Below are positions 9,553-18,955 of a stretch of DNA of 64,000 nt, in pieces. This stretch comes from Fistularia commersonii (lineage: Eukaryota; Chordata; Actinopteri; Syngnathiformes; Fistulariidae), in NCBI GenBank assembly GCA_037954325.1, contig JBBMNZ010000031.1, positions 1,766,001 to 1,830,000 on the forward strand, read 5' to 3'. A program made the position numbers and the translations under genes. Numbering within the stretch: position 1 is the first letter of the stretch; each line of letters begins with the position of its first letter. The notes below the pieces were generated by a model. The model did not search any database and was not told the origin of the DNA. It saw only the letters and a list, made by a program, of their open reading frames with translations.

Positions 9553-11540
9553 AACGAAATGCTCCCATGCCTCACCTGCTGCCTCCTGTCAGCCAGAGAC
9601 GTGATGATCCACTGGGTGAGCCTGTAGTGGAGGGTTTCGGGGACAATGGTGTTGAAGGCTGAGCTGAAGCACATGTGTATATGTGATCCTTGCAGGTGTT
9701 GCAGGATGTAGTGCAGTCCCAAGTTGACTGCATCATCCAACGACATGTTTGCCTATAGGGCAAATAGGTTAGTGGCCCATAGGCCTATAGGGGTGCTGTT
9801 CAAACTTGCAGTAGAAGCTGTTGAGGTTGTCAGCCAGTTGGGGGTTTTCTACAGGATGTTGGGATGGACTCGTGTAGTTAGTGAACTGCTGCAGGCTTTT
9901 CCACGCTGACGTAAAGTTGTTGGCTGAGAGGCTGTTTTATAGCCTCTCACTGTGGCTACTCTTGGACTATCAGCCAGAATGATTGGAAGGGTGTACAAGA
10001 CAGTGGTGAGACCAGTGATGCAGTATGGTTTAGAAACAGTGACAATGACGAAAAGACATGAGGCAAAGCTGGAAGTCACAGTGTTGAAGATGATGAGGTT
10101 CTTTTTGGGAGAGATGAGGATGGATAAGATCAGGAATGAGTCCATCAGAGCACATGTCAGATGTTTTGGAGAGAAGGTCAGAGAAGCCAGACTGAGAAGG
10201 TTGGGTCATGTACAGAGGAGGGATAGTGAATATATTGGCAGACAGATGCTGGAATTTGAGCTACCAGGCAGGAGGGCTTGAGGAAGACCAAATGGAAGAT
10301 ATGAAGTTAGTTGGTGTGAGAGAGGAGGATGCACAGAATAGGGTTAGATGGAGAGGGTTCATTTGCTGCGGCGACCTCTGAAGAGAAAAGCCGGAAGGAA
10401 ATGCAGAAGAGGGAGAAGACTGTAGATACTCTTCGCTACTGTGATTTCCTTGGTCACCTGCTTCCTTTTTATGCTACACAGGGCCCAGTCCCTGTTTCTG
10501 TAGGCCTCCTCATAGGCCGGACTCAACTTCTTGATATTGGCAGTGAAACATGATTATTGCAGTTGTGTGTACAGAAGGAATTGGTCTGCACACCCTTGTC
10601 ATCACAAAAACTGATGTATGACGTCATTATTACAGTAAGTTCAGTCATCTAGTTCTTCACTGTCCTCACCACAGGCTTAGCAGTTTTTAATTTTTGCCTG
10701 TATATGGGGATGAGATGAAGCAGACAGTGATCAGTAAGACATAAAGCTGTGCACAGGACAGTACAGTAAGCGTCCTTTGCAGCTGTGTAGCAGTGGTCCA
10801 TAATGTTGGTGTCCCTGATGGAACTCTTGATATGTTCCCTATATTTTTGGAGTTCTTGGGTAAGATTTGGGCTATTAAAACCCCCTTCAATGATTATGAA
10901 AGAGTATTGATATGTTTTCTCCACATCTGTTATCTGGTTGGCCAGTTTGTGTAATGCCTCAGTTACACAGGCCTTGGCGGAATGTAAACTCCAACCAGAA
11001 CAAATGAGCAAACCCCTGCACTGAATAGTATGGTCTGCAGTTTATGGTGAGTGCCTCTAGATGAGGACTGCATGACGTCTTCAACGCTGGGACATCTGTG
11101 CAGTCTTTGTTCATGACGAAGCAGATTCCACCTCCCTTTGTTTTCCCTGACAGGTCTGGGATGTTGTCCGCTCGGAACAGCTGGAAGCCAAGCAGCCGTA
11201 GTGCACTGTTTGAGATGTGTTAACTGAGCCAGTTTCAGTGAAACACAGGGTGGCCAGTCTACTAATGTCCCCTTTTTGGAGCTGAGAAACAGAAACTCTT
11301 CCATCTTGTTTGTCAAGGAGCGACATCCAAAGTCCTCGCTATCACAACCTGACAAGCACTCCAGTCCCCTCCCCCCATCTGTGTCTTTGGCAAATCTCAT
11401 AGAGTGACGCTGCACATCTGACAATAATCTCTGAAAAAGTTTTTGGTCGGTAAAGACCAGAGTGAAAGTTTCAGGAGTGGATGGTCTAATGTTTAAAAGT
11501 TCTTCTCTGGCAAAGGTGACCAGAGATGGGCAACAGAAAA
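9553..11540 (-). pseudogene. Rex1-type (CR1-group) LINE remnant, split by RTE
   Basis: On the minus strand, 9550-9746 encodes an RT segment with NLGLHYILQHLQ, CFSSAFNTIVPETLHYRL and SLADRRQQVR, as in Rex1/CR1-group reverse transcriptases. The right part holds the endonuclease: 10649-11011 contains FNSPNLTQELQKYREHI, TNIMDHCYT and LTDHCLLHLIPIYR, and the VGVYIPP motif lies at about 10963-10990 in the frame reaching 11559. The two parts are separated by a plus-strand RTE 3' fragment (9964-10419). Many stops and frame changes show it is dead. I do not recognise the Rex1 3' UTR left of 9553. Confidence 0.8.
9964..10419 (+). pseudogene. RTE LINE copy 3, 3' fragment inserted in Rex1
   Basis: Plus-strand 3' end of the RTE family. 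The frame at 9952-10281 encodes MIGRVYKTVVRPVMQYGLET, FFLGEMRMDKIRNESI and VRCFGEKVREARLRRLGHVQ, matching residues about 872-960 of the intact copy. It continues to the terminal GGCGACCTCTGAAGAGAAAAG and a purine-rich tail. It is strongly 5'-truncated. It lies inside the Rex1 remnant in the opposite orientation and so inserted after it. I could not find a clear target duplication. Confidence 0.88.
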
Positions 11541-11611
11541 CCGAGAAAAAATATAGCACTAAGTACCAGAGATGAAAGTATTTAACATAAAATTAAAACT
11601 CTGGGTCATGA

Positions 11612-11684
11612 AGACTGGAGTGTGTGTGTGTGTAAAAATACACACACACACACACATATATATATTATATATATGTAAGTATGT
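11612..11684. repeat. (TG)n / (AC)n / (AT)n microsatellites
   Basis: TG repeats at about 11619-11632, AC repeats at about 11639-11656 and TA-rich sequence at 11657-11675 follow each other closely. Confidence 0.9.
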
Positions 11685-11689
11685 ATATG

Positions 11690-11809
11690 CAGAATATACC
11701 GTCATGAGTGTGTATCTGTGTGCGTGTGTGTGTGTGTTTGTATTTTTGCACGAACGCACGCACGCACGCACGCACGCACACAGATACACACTCATGACGG
11801 TATATTCTG
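11690..11809. repeat. Perfect inverted repeat, 37-bp arms
   Basis: The left arm 11690-11726 (begins CAGAATATACCGTCATGAG) is the exact reverse complement of 11773-11809. The loop of 46 bp is TG-rich on one side and (GCAC)n-rich on the other. The arms are partly unique sequence and partly CA/TG repeat, so this is more than a microsatellite coincidence. It may form a hairpin or cruciform. The two open frames crossing it give the same peptide stretch on both strands and are shadows. Confidence 0.9.
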
Positions 11810-11829
11810 GAGGGGAAGAGAAGTTTCAG

Positions 11830-12966
11830 CTTTTTGAACCAAGAAACAAGTTTTGATACATATCTGTTCTCTGAAATTCTTCCTAATGCAGATAATTTGT
11901 CAGCAAATGTTTTGAATTGCATGGACTGTATGTAGAGGCTTTGTGTCCAGTTATTGACATGCTGCTGGGTAGAATTTGGGGATTAATTCAACCAGCACCT
12001 GTTAAGTTTTGGTTTCCTCAAAGACCACTCTATGTATTAAACAAATTAATTTCTTCATTTCCCCCGCCTTTCATATTGCTCCCGTTACAGCTGTTGTATG
12101 GACTTTTAATGTTGGCTTAAGATCCCCTAATGTTTGTTGCTTCTTTTCATGATGGCAAAGTCCTGCCCTTTTGTTTGTTGTGAGTTTTAATTATTTCTTT
12201 TAATTCTGGCTCTTTAGTTGTAATCCCTGAAGTCTTTGTTCATTATGGATGCTTAGTTTTGCAGCACAGATTTTTTTTTTCATGTTGCCTGGATACAATT
12301 GCATGTTTTTATATTCCTTGAGTTTCTTTTGTTTCCAACTCTGAAATGTCTTTGGATTAATGCTTTTTAAGTGTTTGACCTGAAAGTTCTGTTGAAAGAC
12401 TGTTTTTTGGATTTCTCAGCCCTTCCTGTTTCATATATTAGTCTATTTATTATGATGAAGTGGTAATATCTCAGTGGAGGAAGACAGGGTCACTGAGGGT
12501 GTCGCACTCATGGCTGATGATGGATCTCATTCAAGAGACAATGAAAGCCTTAAGAAACCTTAATTTGCACATGCCAGAAAAGAGAATGGAATATAGCTTA
12601 TCACAGGAAGTTTGAATGGTGATCTGGTGGAGTCTCAGTCCTGCACATGCCTCCCAACATAAGCACTGTAAGAACCTTTTGCAATTCCCAGAACCTTTCA
12701 GAGACAAGTCCATTTTTTCACAAATTTGGACAGCATAATAACTTGGACTGGAACTGGAACTATTGTACGGGTCCAAAGGAACTCATGGGTATAGATACTT
12801 CTTATGGACTGCGGGGTGACATTTTTAAAAAAGCTATTGACGTCACTGGTTAGCAAATCTTGTGATTTGCAAAAAAAAAAGACCAGAGCAAGCTCTGTTG
12901 GGCAGAACATTTGTTCCTGAAACATATTCACCAAAACAAGTCCAGAGTTCACTCATCGTTACAGAT
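11830..12966. other. Unannotated stretch
   Basis: AT-rich, with no recognised repeat, RNA gene or persuasive coding frame. Confidence 0.5.
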
Positions 12967-13080
12967 TGTCACCTCTCAAAGCCGTGTGGGGAGAAAATGA
13001 AAACACTTAAAACCCATTTGATGGTCCATGGTGATAATACCCTCCATACAAAACAAGAATGCTGCGGTAACTTTGCTCTC
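12967..13080 (+). pseudogene. Possible degenerate C2H2 zinc-finger remnant
   Basis: The plus frame reads KPCGEKMKTLKTHLMVHGDN followed by a CCGNFAL segment. The LKTHLMVH spacing and the following CCG-NF match the end of one C2H2 finger and the start of the next, but the first cysteine pair is disrupted and the linker is corrupted. About 40 residues are recognisable. Zinc-finger genes and retrocopies are abundant in fish, so a dead fragment is plausible. A chance match is possible. Confidence 0.3.
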
Positions 13081-14493
13081 CATGTCTTCTTCCTCACCTT
13101 CACTGTGTTTTTTTTTAATGCGGTGCTTAAGGCATTTGCTTGCGTAACACCAGGTCTGCACCATGATCTCTGAATGCTTGTGTCACATCCTTAGGGTTCG
13201 TTGAGTTTTTTTGGGGCGCTGTCTTCTGCGGCACTGTTTGCAGCAGCTGACAATGTTTTGGTAATTGATTGCAGGTCCCTATTGGTCCAAGCGGGAGGCT
13301 GGCCCTTTCAAGCTGGGCATGACGTCATTCCAAATGGATTTATGCTAGGAGCAAAGGACTTTACACTTTCTATCGTGGTTTCTGCACTTAATAAATTCAA
13401 TCTATATCGCTGTAACTCATGTCTGCATACTTTGGTACCCAACCTTGTCTTTGGTCTCACAGCCCTAGACAGGGACCTAACAAAATTGTTGGACAAGGGT
13501 GTCTTGCACAATTGGTACGCTTCAAAGATATTTGAGGTTTATCCTAGTTTTGGGGTAGGTAACTATGGACCAGAGTTCGCATGGTTGCGGCGTTTGCTTC
13601 CACATTGGGGAAGTTGGTGCTTTAGTTTTTGCCTGACAGTTTTTTGTCTTTGAATGAAACTATGCAACAGAATTCAGTGCTTGGCCAGAACCAATAGGGA
13701 ACCGCAATCAATTTCCAAAATGCTCTCAGCTGCTTGGAATTTCCTGCAACAGCTCATAGAGCAACAGCTATAGAGAAGGAAAAACTGCCACAGAAGACAA
13801 CACCCCAAAACACACAATGACCCCGAGGGACATAACAGCTTGTTAGACTAGTTCCCAGACATGAATTTGAGCTGGAAAGAAATGGGCTCTTGGAACTTTA
13901 ATGTTGAAAATCGGCTTTAGTCAGTTATACAATTCTTGGAATATTCATGTTACTCTTTTAGTTAGGGTAGGTACGTAGGTAGGTAGGTACTTTATGAATT
14001 GCCGTGGGGAAAATTCACAGTTCTGGCAGTACATAGCAACAGCTGAGTAATTCGTGTGATGAAGAAGGCATGCAGTAAATACTAGTGAAAGAACACAGTT
14101 GAGTGTTACCCAATTAAATGTTTGGCCGCATGGCGGCAGTGTGAAGTGAACCCACAAGAATGAATAGGACAGTACAAAGAGACAATGTTGACGTTTTCTC
14201 CACCCGAGTTAGAGAGTCTCATGGCGTGAGCCAGGAAAGCTCTACTCTATCAGTGGAGCTGGTCAATGACGGCAGTCTTTCACCGAAGCTGCTCCTCAGC
14301 ACTGGAGATGATGCCGTGCAGTGGATGCAATGGATTGTCCGTGATTGCCTGGTAAGAGGCACTGTCACTCTGCTATAGATGTCAGTCTCTACAGCTTGCC
14401 TTCCTTGCCAGTTTGTGCATCACATTGTAGAAGACGCTTGCATTCACTATCAATAGACTCTCCCCGATGAGCTCAGAAGATATCTGAAACCAG
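13081..14493. other. Unannotated stretch, possible LTR-like segment
   Basis: About 13230-13440 has a TGACGTCA motif (13319-13326), a TTTAT-type box, an AATAAA signal at 13390-13395 and a CATAC end, reminiscent of a retroviral LTR, but no duplication or coding sequence supports this. A short (GGTA)n tract lies at about 13965-13990. The 150-codon plus frame at 13201-13653 has no recognisable domain. Confidence 0.3.
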
Positions 14494-15038
14494 TATTTAT
14501 ATCCTCTTCATATCCTCTCTCACTACATCCATAAATCTTCTTTGGTCTTCCCCGAGACCACTTGCCTGGCAGTTCCAATTCCATCATCTGTCTACCAATA
14601 GATTCTCTATTCCTCCTTTCTACATGACCGAACCATCTCAGTCTGGGTTCTCTGACCTTCTAACATGTGCTGTTCTTCTGATGGACTCATTCCTGATCCT
14701 GTCCATCCTGGTCACTCCCAAAGAGAACCTCAACATCTTCATCTCTGCAACCTCCAGTTCTGCCTCCTGTCTTTTCGTCACTGTACCAGTTTCTAGGCCA
14801 TACATAATCGCTGGTCTTACCACTGTCTTGTACACCTTTCCTTTTATTCTGGCCGATAGTCTTCCACAACATAGTACCCCTGACACTTTTCTTCGCCCAT
14901 TCCAACCTGCTTGGACCCGTCTCTTCACCTCTTTTCCACACTCTCCGTTGCTCTGGACTGTTGAGCCCAAGTACCTGAAATCCTCCAGCTTCTTGATCTC
15001 CACTCCCTGTAGCCTCACCGTTCCCCCCGAATTCCTCT

Positions 15039-15073
15039 TAGTCTTCACGAGACAGAATATATGTGTGTGAATA
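15039..15073. other. 35-bp micro-inversion relative to RTE copy A
   Basis: This 35-bp segment is the exact reverse complement of 6686-6720 in RTE copy A, while the flanks (CCGAATTCCTCT on the left, ACTTCCATTCCTCTCC on the right) are collinear. The intact copy near 59918-59953 has the copy-A orientation, so the inversion happened in copy B. The breakpoints carry TTA/TAA microhomology. Confidence 0.95.
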
Positions 15074-15542
15074 ACTTCCATTCCTCTCCTTTCCAGAGCA
15101 TATCTCCGCCTCTAGATTTTCTTCGACCTGTTATCTGCTCTCACTACAGATCTCATTGTCATCTGCAAACATCATGGTCCATGGAGATTCCTGTCTAACC
15201 TCATCTGTCAGCCTGTCCATCACCATTGCGAACAAGAAGGGGCTCAGAGCTGATCCCTGATGGAGTCCCACCTCCACCTTGAACTTCTCTGTTACCCCTA
15301 CAGCACACCGTACCACTGTCTCACAGCTAGCATACATATCCTGCACCAGTCTAACATACTTCTCTGCCACTCCAGGTTTCCTCATACATTACCAGAGCTC
15401 CTCTCTTGGCACCCTGTCATATGCTTTTTCCAAGTCTACAAAAAAACAATGCAGCTCCCTCTGGCCTTCTCTGTACTTTTCTAATTTCATTCTCAAAGCA
15501 AATACCGCATCTGTAGTACTCTTTCTAGGCATGAAACCATAC

Positions 15543-16003
15543 TTCTTCTTTCAGCTTTTCCCTTCAGGGGTTGCCACAGCGAATCAACTTTCTCCATCTA
15601 ACCCTATTCTCTGCATCCTCCTCTCTCACACCAACTACCTTCATATCCTCTTACTACATCCATAAATCTTCTCTTTGGTCTTCCCCGAGACCTCTTAGCT
15701 GGCAGCTCCAATTCCAGCATCTGTCTACCAATATATTCTCTATCCCTCCTCTGCACATGACCGAACCATCTCAGTCTGGGTTCTCTGACCTTCTCTCCAA
15801 AACATCCAACATGTCCTGTTCCTCTGATAGACTCATTCCTGATCCTATCCATCCTGGTCACTCCCAAAGAGAACCTCAAAATCTTCATCTCTGCAACCTC
15901 TAGTTCTGCCTGCTGTCTTTTGGTCATTGTAACAGTTTCTAGTCCATACATCATCTCTGGTCTCTCCACAGTCTTGTACACCTTTCCTTGAATTCTGGAT
16001 GAT
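15543..16003 (-). mobile_element. Nested RTE 3' fragment with target duplication
   Basis: A second RTE 3' end (TTCTTCTTTCAGC, then the complement of CCCTGAAGGG) starts inside copy B right after ACCATAC. The fragment ends near AATTCTGG at about 15998. The flanks 15528-15542 (GGCATGAAACCATAC) and 16004-16018 (GGGATGAATCCATAC) are a 15-bp target duplication with two differences. The host LINE continues on both sides (CATGAA-CCATAC / TGCTGTTCAC). It encodes only residues about 880-1017, so it is strongly 5'-truncated. Confidence 0.9.
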
Positions 16004-17608
16004 GGGATGAATCCATACTGCTGTTCACAAATGCTAACTTCTGCTCTCAGTCTAGTTTCCACTACTCTTTCCCATAACTTGATGTATTGCTCATCAACTT
16101 TATCCCTCTATAGTTGCCGCAAATCTGCACATCTCCTTTATTCTTAAAAATATGCACCATCACACTTCGTCTCCATTCTTCAGGCATCGTCCATTCTCTA
16201 AGATCCTGTTGAATAATCGAGTCAGAAAATCTACCACTGCCACTCCTAGTAACTTCCACACCTCCACAGGTATGTCATCAGAGCCAATTGCTTTTCCACG
16301 CTTCATCCTCTTCAATGCCTTCCTCACTTCACTTTTACTAATCTGTATTACTTTGTAGTCTACAATAGTCACCTCTTCTACTCTTGCCTCTTTTTCATTT
16401 TCCCCATTCATCAGCTCTTATAAGTACTCTTTCCATCTTCCCGTCACTCTTCTAGCATCTGTCAATACATTTCCCTCTCTATCCTTAATCTCCGTTTCGC
16501 CAACCTGTATAGATCATTCTCACCCTCCTTACTATCCAACCGAGCATACAAGTCATCGTACGCCCTTTGTTTTGCCTTTGCTACCTCTATCTTTTCCTTT
16601 CGCTGCATCTCCCTGAACTCTTGTTTGTTCTCTTCAGTCCTCTGAGTATCCCACTTCTTCTTCGCTAACCGCTTTCTCTGTATATACTCCTGCACTTCCT
16701 CATTCCACCACCAAGTCTCCTTATCTACTTTCCTTCCAGATGACACACCAAGTACTCTTCTACCTGTCTCCCTGATAACACTAGCTGTAGTTGTAGCTCA
16801 CCCTGACCACCCAGACCCTTTTTTCAACTCCTCCCTGAAAACCATGCAACACTCCTCCCTTTTCAGCTTCCACCATTTTGTCCTCTGCTCTGCCTTTGTC
16901 CTCTTCATCTTCCTTGTCACCAGGGTCATCCTACAAACCACCATCCTATGCTGTCTGGCAGCACTCTCACCTACAACTACTTTGCAGTCTCAGGTTACCT
17001 CGTCTATACAAGATGTAGTCTACCTACATGCTCCCACCTCCGCGCTTACAAGTTACCCTATGTTCCTGTTTTTTCTGGGAAAAAAGGAGCTCACTACAGC
17101 CATTTCCATCCTTTTTGCAAAATCTACCACCATCTGTCCCTCTGCATTCCTATCCTGGATACCAAATCTGCCCATCACTTCTTCATCCCTTCTATGGCCT
17201 TCGCCAACATGTCCATTGAAGTCTGCACCAATTACCACTCTCTCATTTCTGGGAATATTCTGCATCACTTCATCCAACTCAATCCAGAACTTCTCCTTCT
17301 CTTCAGATTCACATCCCACCTGCGGGGCATAGCCATTAACAACATTGAGCATCACACCTTAAATTTCCAATTTCAGACTCATAAGTCTATCTGACATTCT
17401 TTTCACCTCTAGGACGTTCCTAACAAACTCCTCTTTCAAGATAACTCCGACTCGATTTCTCTTCTTGTCAGTACCATAATAGTACAACTTAAAGCCTGCT
17501 CCTAAGCTTCTAGCCTTACTACCTTTCCACCTGGTCTCCTGGACACACAGTATATCCACCTTCCTTCTCTGCATCATGTCGACCAGCTCTCTACCTTTTC
17601 CTGTCATA

Positions 17609-17854
17609 GTCCCAATATTCAAAGTCCCTGCAAGTCAACGTACCTGTGTCTGTCCTCCTGGGAGCCAAGCATAACAGAAGACTTGACCTGGTATGGAGCC
17701 CACAAGCTCTTCCACACCTCATCAGGTCATCGTCCCAATATTCAAAGTCCCTGCAAGTCAACGTACCTGTGTCTGTCCTCCTGGGAGCCAAGCATAACAG
17801 AAGACTTGACCTGGTATGGAGCCCACAAGCTCTTCCACACCTCATCAGGTCATC
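17609..17854. repeat. Perfect 123-bp tandem duplication across a LINE/LTR junction
   Basis: Two adjacent 123-bp units (17609-17731 and 17732-17854) appear identical. Each unit starts with the last 20 bp of RTE copy B, then the 3' edge of the Ty3 5' LTR, then the leader and the first part of gag. The duplication therefore happened after the RTE and Ty3 sequences were joined, and is recent or conserved. Confidence 0.93.
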
Positions 17855-18256
17855 CATGCTGCCCCGATGGCTAGCCCGGCCACCTACTCCGGCTCCCCAG
17901 AAAGTTGTAAGGGCTTTCTGTTGCAATGCTCTCTGATTTTTGAGATGCAGCCCACTCGGTTCCCCACTGAGAAGTCCAAGATTGCCTACATCATCTCCCT
18001 CCTGTTGGGTAAGGCACTCCAGTGGGCTGAAGCGATATGGAATACCCCAGGCACGGTGACAGCGACGGCGCAGAGCTTCATGGAGCACTTCCTAGAAGTC
18101 TTCAGCCTTCCCGACGGGGATTCCTCCCTTCAGGCCCAACTTTTCAACGAGTATCGCACCGGAGAGAGGCCTGTTTCTCTGGCCCTGGAAGGTCTACCAC
18201 GGCCACAGGGCCATCCCGCAGCCAGCCAGAGCAAGCAGAAGAGGCCATGGAGGTAG
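17816..18256 (+). pseudogene. Ty3/gypsy (Sushi-like) gag fragment
   Basis: The 146-codon frame starts MEPTSSSTPHQVIHAAP. Residues about 40-110 form a retrotransposon gag capsid core: CSLIFEMQPTRFPTEKSKIA, YIISLLLGKALQWAEAIW and FMEHFLEVFSLPD, as in Sushi-ichi-type gags and the domesticated RTL/PEG10 family. The capsid would package element RNA. The frame shifts near 18190-18256; the continuation with EEAMEVDALPG is in another frame. No zinc knuckle is seen, so the 3' part of gag is lost. The chosen start is the first ATG after the leader, in frame with the core. Confidence 0.85.
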
Positions 18257-18284
18257 ATGCCCTGCCAGGCCAGATGGGCTTTCT

Positions 18285-18458
18285 TCTTCACCAGATTTTA
18301 GTTCACCATCCAATATCGCCCCGATACTCTCAATGGCCGGGTGGATGCTCTTTCACGTATTTACTCACCTGAAAATGCCCCTGAAGAACCAGAGAACATT
18401 CTGCCTGACAGGGTGCTTGTGAGCCCTGTCCGGTGGAGCCTCGATGAGGAAATCCTAC
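18285..18458 (+). pseudogene. Ty3/gypsy pol remnant (RNase H end)
   Basis: One plus frame reads FTIQYRPDTLNGRVDALSRI, the typical end of a Ty3/gypsy RNase H domain (YRPG-KN-ADALSR), then PENILPDRVLVSPVRWSLD as in the following tether region. It is joined to gag by a large internal deletion and has a stop just before the FTIQY segment. It ends at the 3' LTR. Confidence 0.8.
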
Positions 18459-18674
18459 TGTCACGACTCATCGGGTCCCCGGGCAAGCGGCACGGCAATT
18501 ATACTCCGCACCTGGTGACCACGCCTCACCAGGGAACAATCAGCTAATCAAGCGAGGAGTATTTAAGCCGTACCCAAAGTTCTAGTCCTCGTCCAGTCTC
18601 GTTTTGAATGCTTGAATAAACAAACCTGCAAGTCAGTGTACCTGTGTCTGTCCTCCTGAGAGCCAAGCGTAACA
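18459..18674 (+). mobile_element. 3' LTR of the Sushi-like element (216 bp)
   Basis: Begins TGTCACGACTC and ends GCGTAACA. It contains a TATTTAAG box (about 18559-18566) and an AATAAA signal at about 18616-18621, giving normal U3-R-U5 order. Its last ~46 bp match the surviving end of the 5' LTR with few differences. Confidence 0.85.
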
Positions 18675-18955
18675 AAGGACTTGTTTTACATACTCTTGGA
18701 ATTTGGGCACTTGGGGTGCTGGGCCGTGCCCTGGACAAAGCCACGGGGTGCGTGATCGATTACGCCCAGAGTTGGGCATCCCTTTGTCGTTATGAAAAGC
18801 TGTCCCGCAGGAGAATTTTAACACTCCACGAGTTATCTGTCTGTGATGCACCTCTCCATAGTGCATTTCTGCATAATAAGATGTTTTTTTTTTTTTTTTA
18901 TTGGCATAAACTAATTATTGGGGGTTTGATTGATTGTAAAATACACGGCCTGCTC
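18675..18955 (-). repeat. Interspersed repeat family X, copy 2 (partial)
   Basis: Reverse complement of 4664-4985: shared segments include the complement of ACAAAGGGATGCCCAACTC, ATCGATCACGCAC and the CGGCC-GTGTA terminus at about 18935-18955. It abuts the Ty3 LTR exactly at the point where copies at 4978 and 49405 begin their LTR-like part. A T-run lies at 18884-18899. Confidence 0.8.

Larger units (their letters stand above)
14494..17628 (-). pseudogene. RTE LINE copy B, broken, with nested RTE insertion
   Basis: Minus-strand RTE lacking its extreme 3' end (the left edge starts at ATCCTCTTCATATCCTCTC) and running to the start of the endonuclease domain (17359-17622, MNIGTMTGKGRELVDMMQRR and VQETRWKGSKAR). 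It keeps GADFNGHVGEG in the endonuclease (17053-17355), the linker (16462-16746) and the RT palm (15131-15385, ending FADDNEICSESR-stop). Lesions include the linker deletion and the TAA at about 16420, both shared with copy 1. A second RTE fragment is nested at 15543-16003. Loss of the 3' end is unusual for TPRT and implies later deletion. Confidence 0.92.
17630..18674 (+). mobile_element. Sushi-like Ty3/gypsy element, internally deleted
   Basis: The remaining parts are the end of the 5' LTR (17630-17676, ending GCCAAGCATAACA, present again at 17753-17799), the leader and gag (17816-18256), a small pol remnant (about 18285-18458) and a complete 3' LTR (18459-18674, TGTCACGACTC...GCGTAACA). 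LTR end sequences match in the two ends. Protease and almost all of the reverse transcriptase and integrase are missing. The left end is lost at the RTE junction, so no target duplication can be checked. Confidence 0.85.

Noticed and set aside
11559..11922. Several short frames rich in Thr, His, Cys and Val
   Set aside because: They translate CA/TG repeats and the two arms of the inverted repeat; the same peptide appears on both strands.
13201..13653. 150-codon plus-strand frame
   Set aside because: No recognisable domain, no splice or promoter context, and it overlaps a possible LTR-like segment; probably chance.
17800..17822. Primer binding site of the Sushi-like element
   Set aside because: The sequence after the LTR end could not be matched to a tRNA 3' end from memory, so no call is made.
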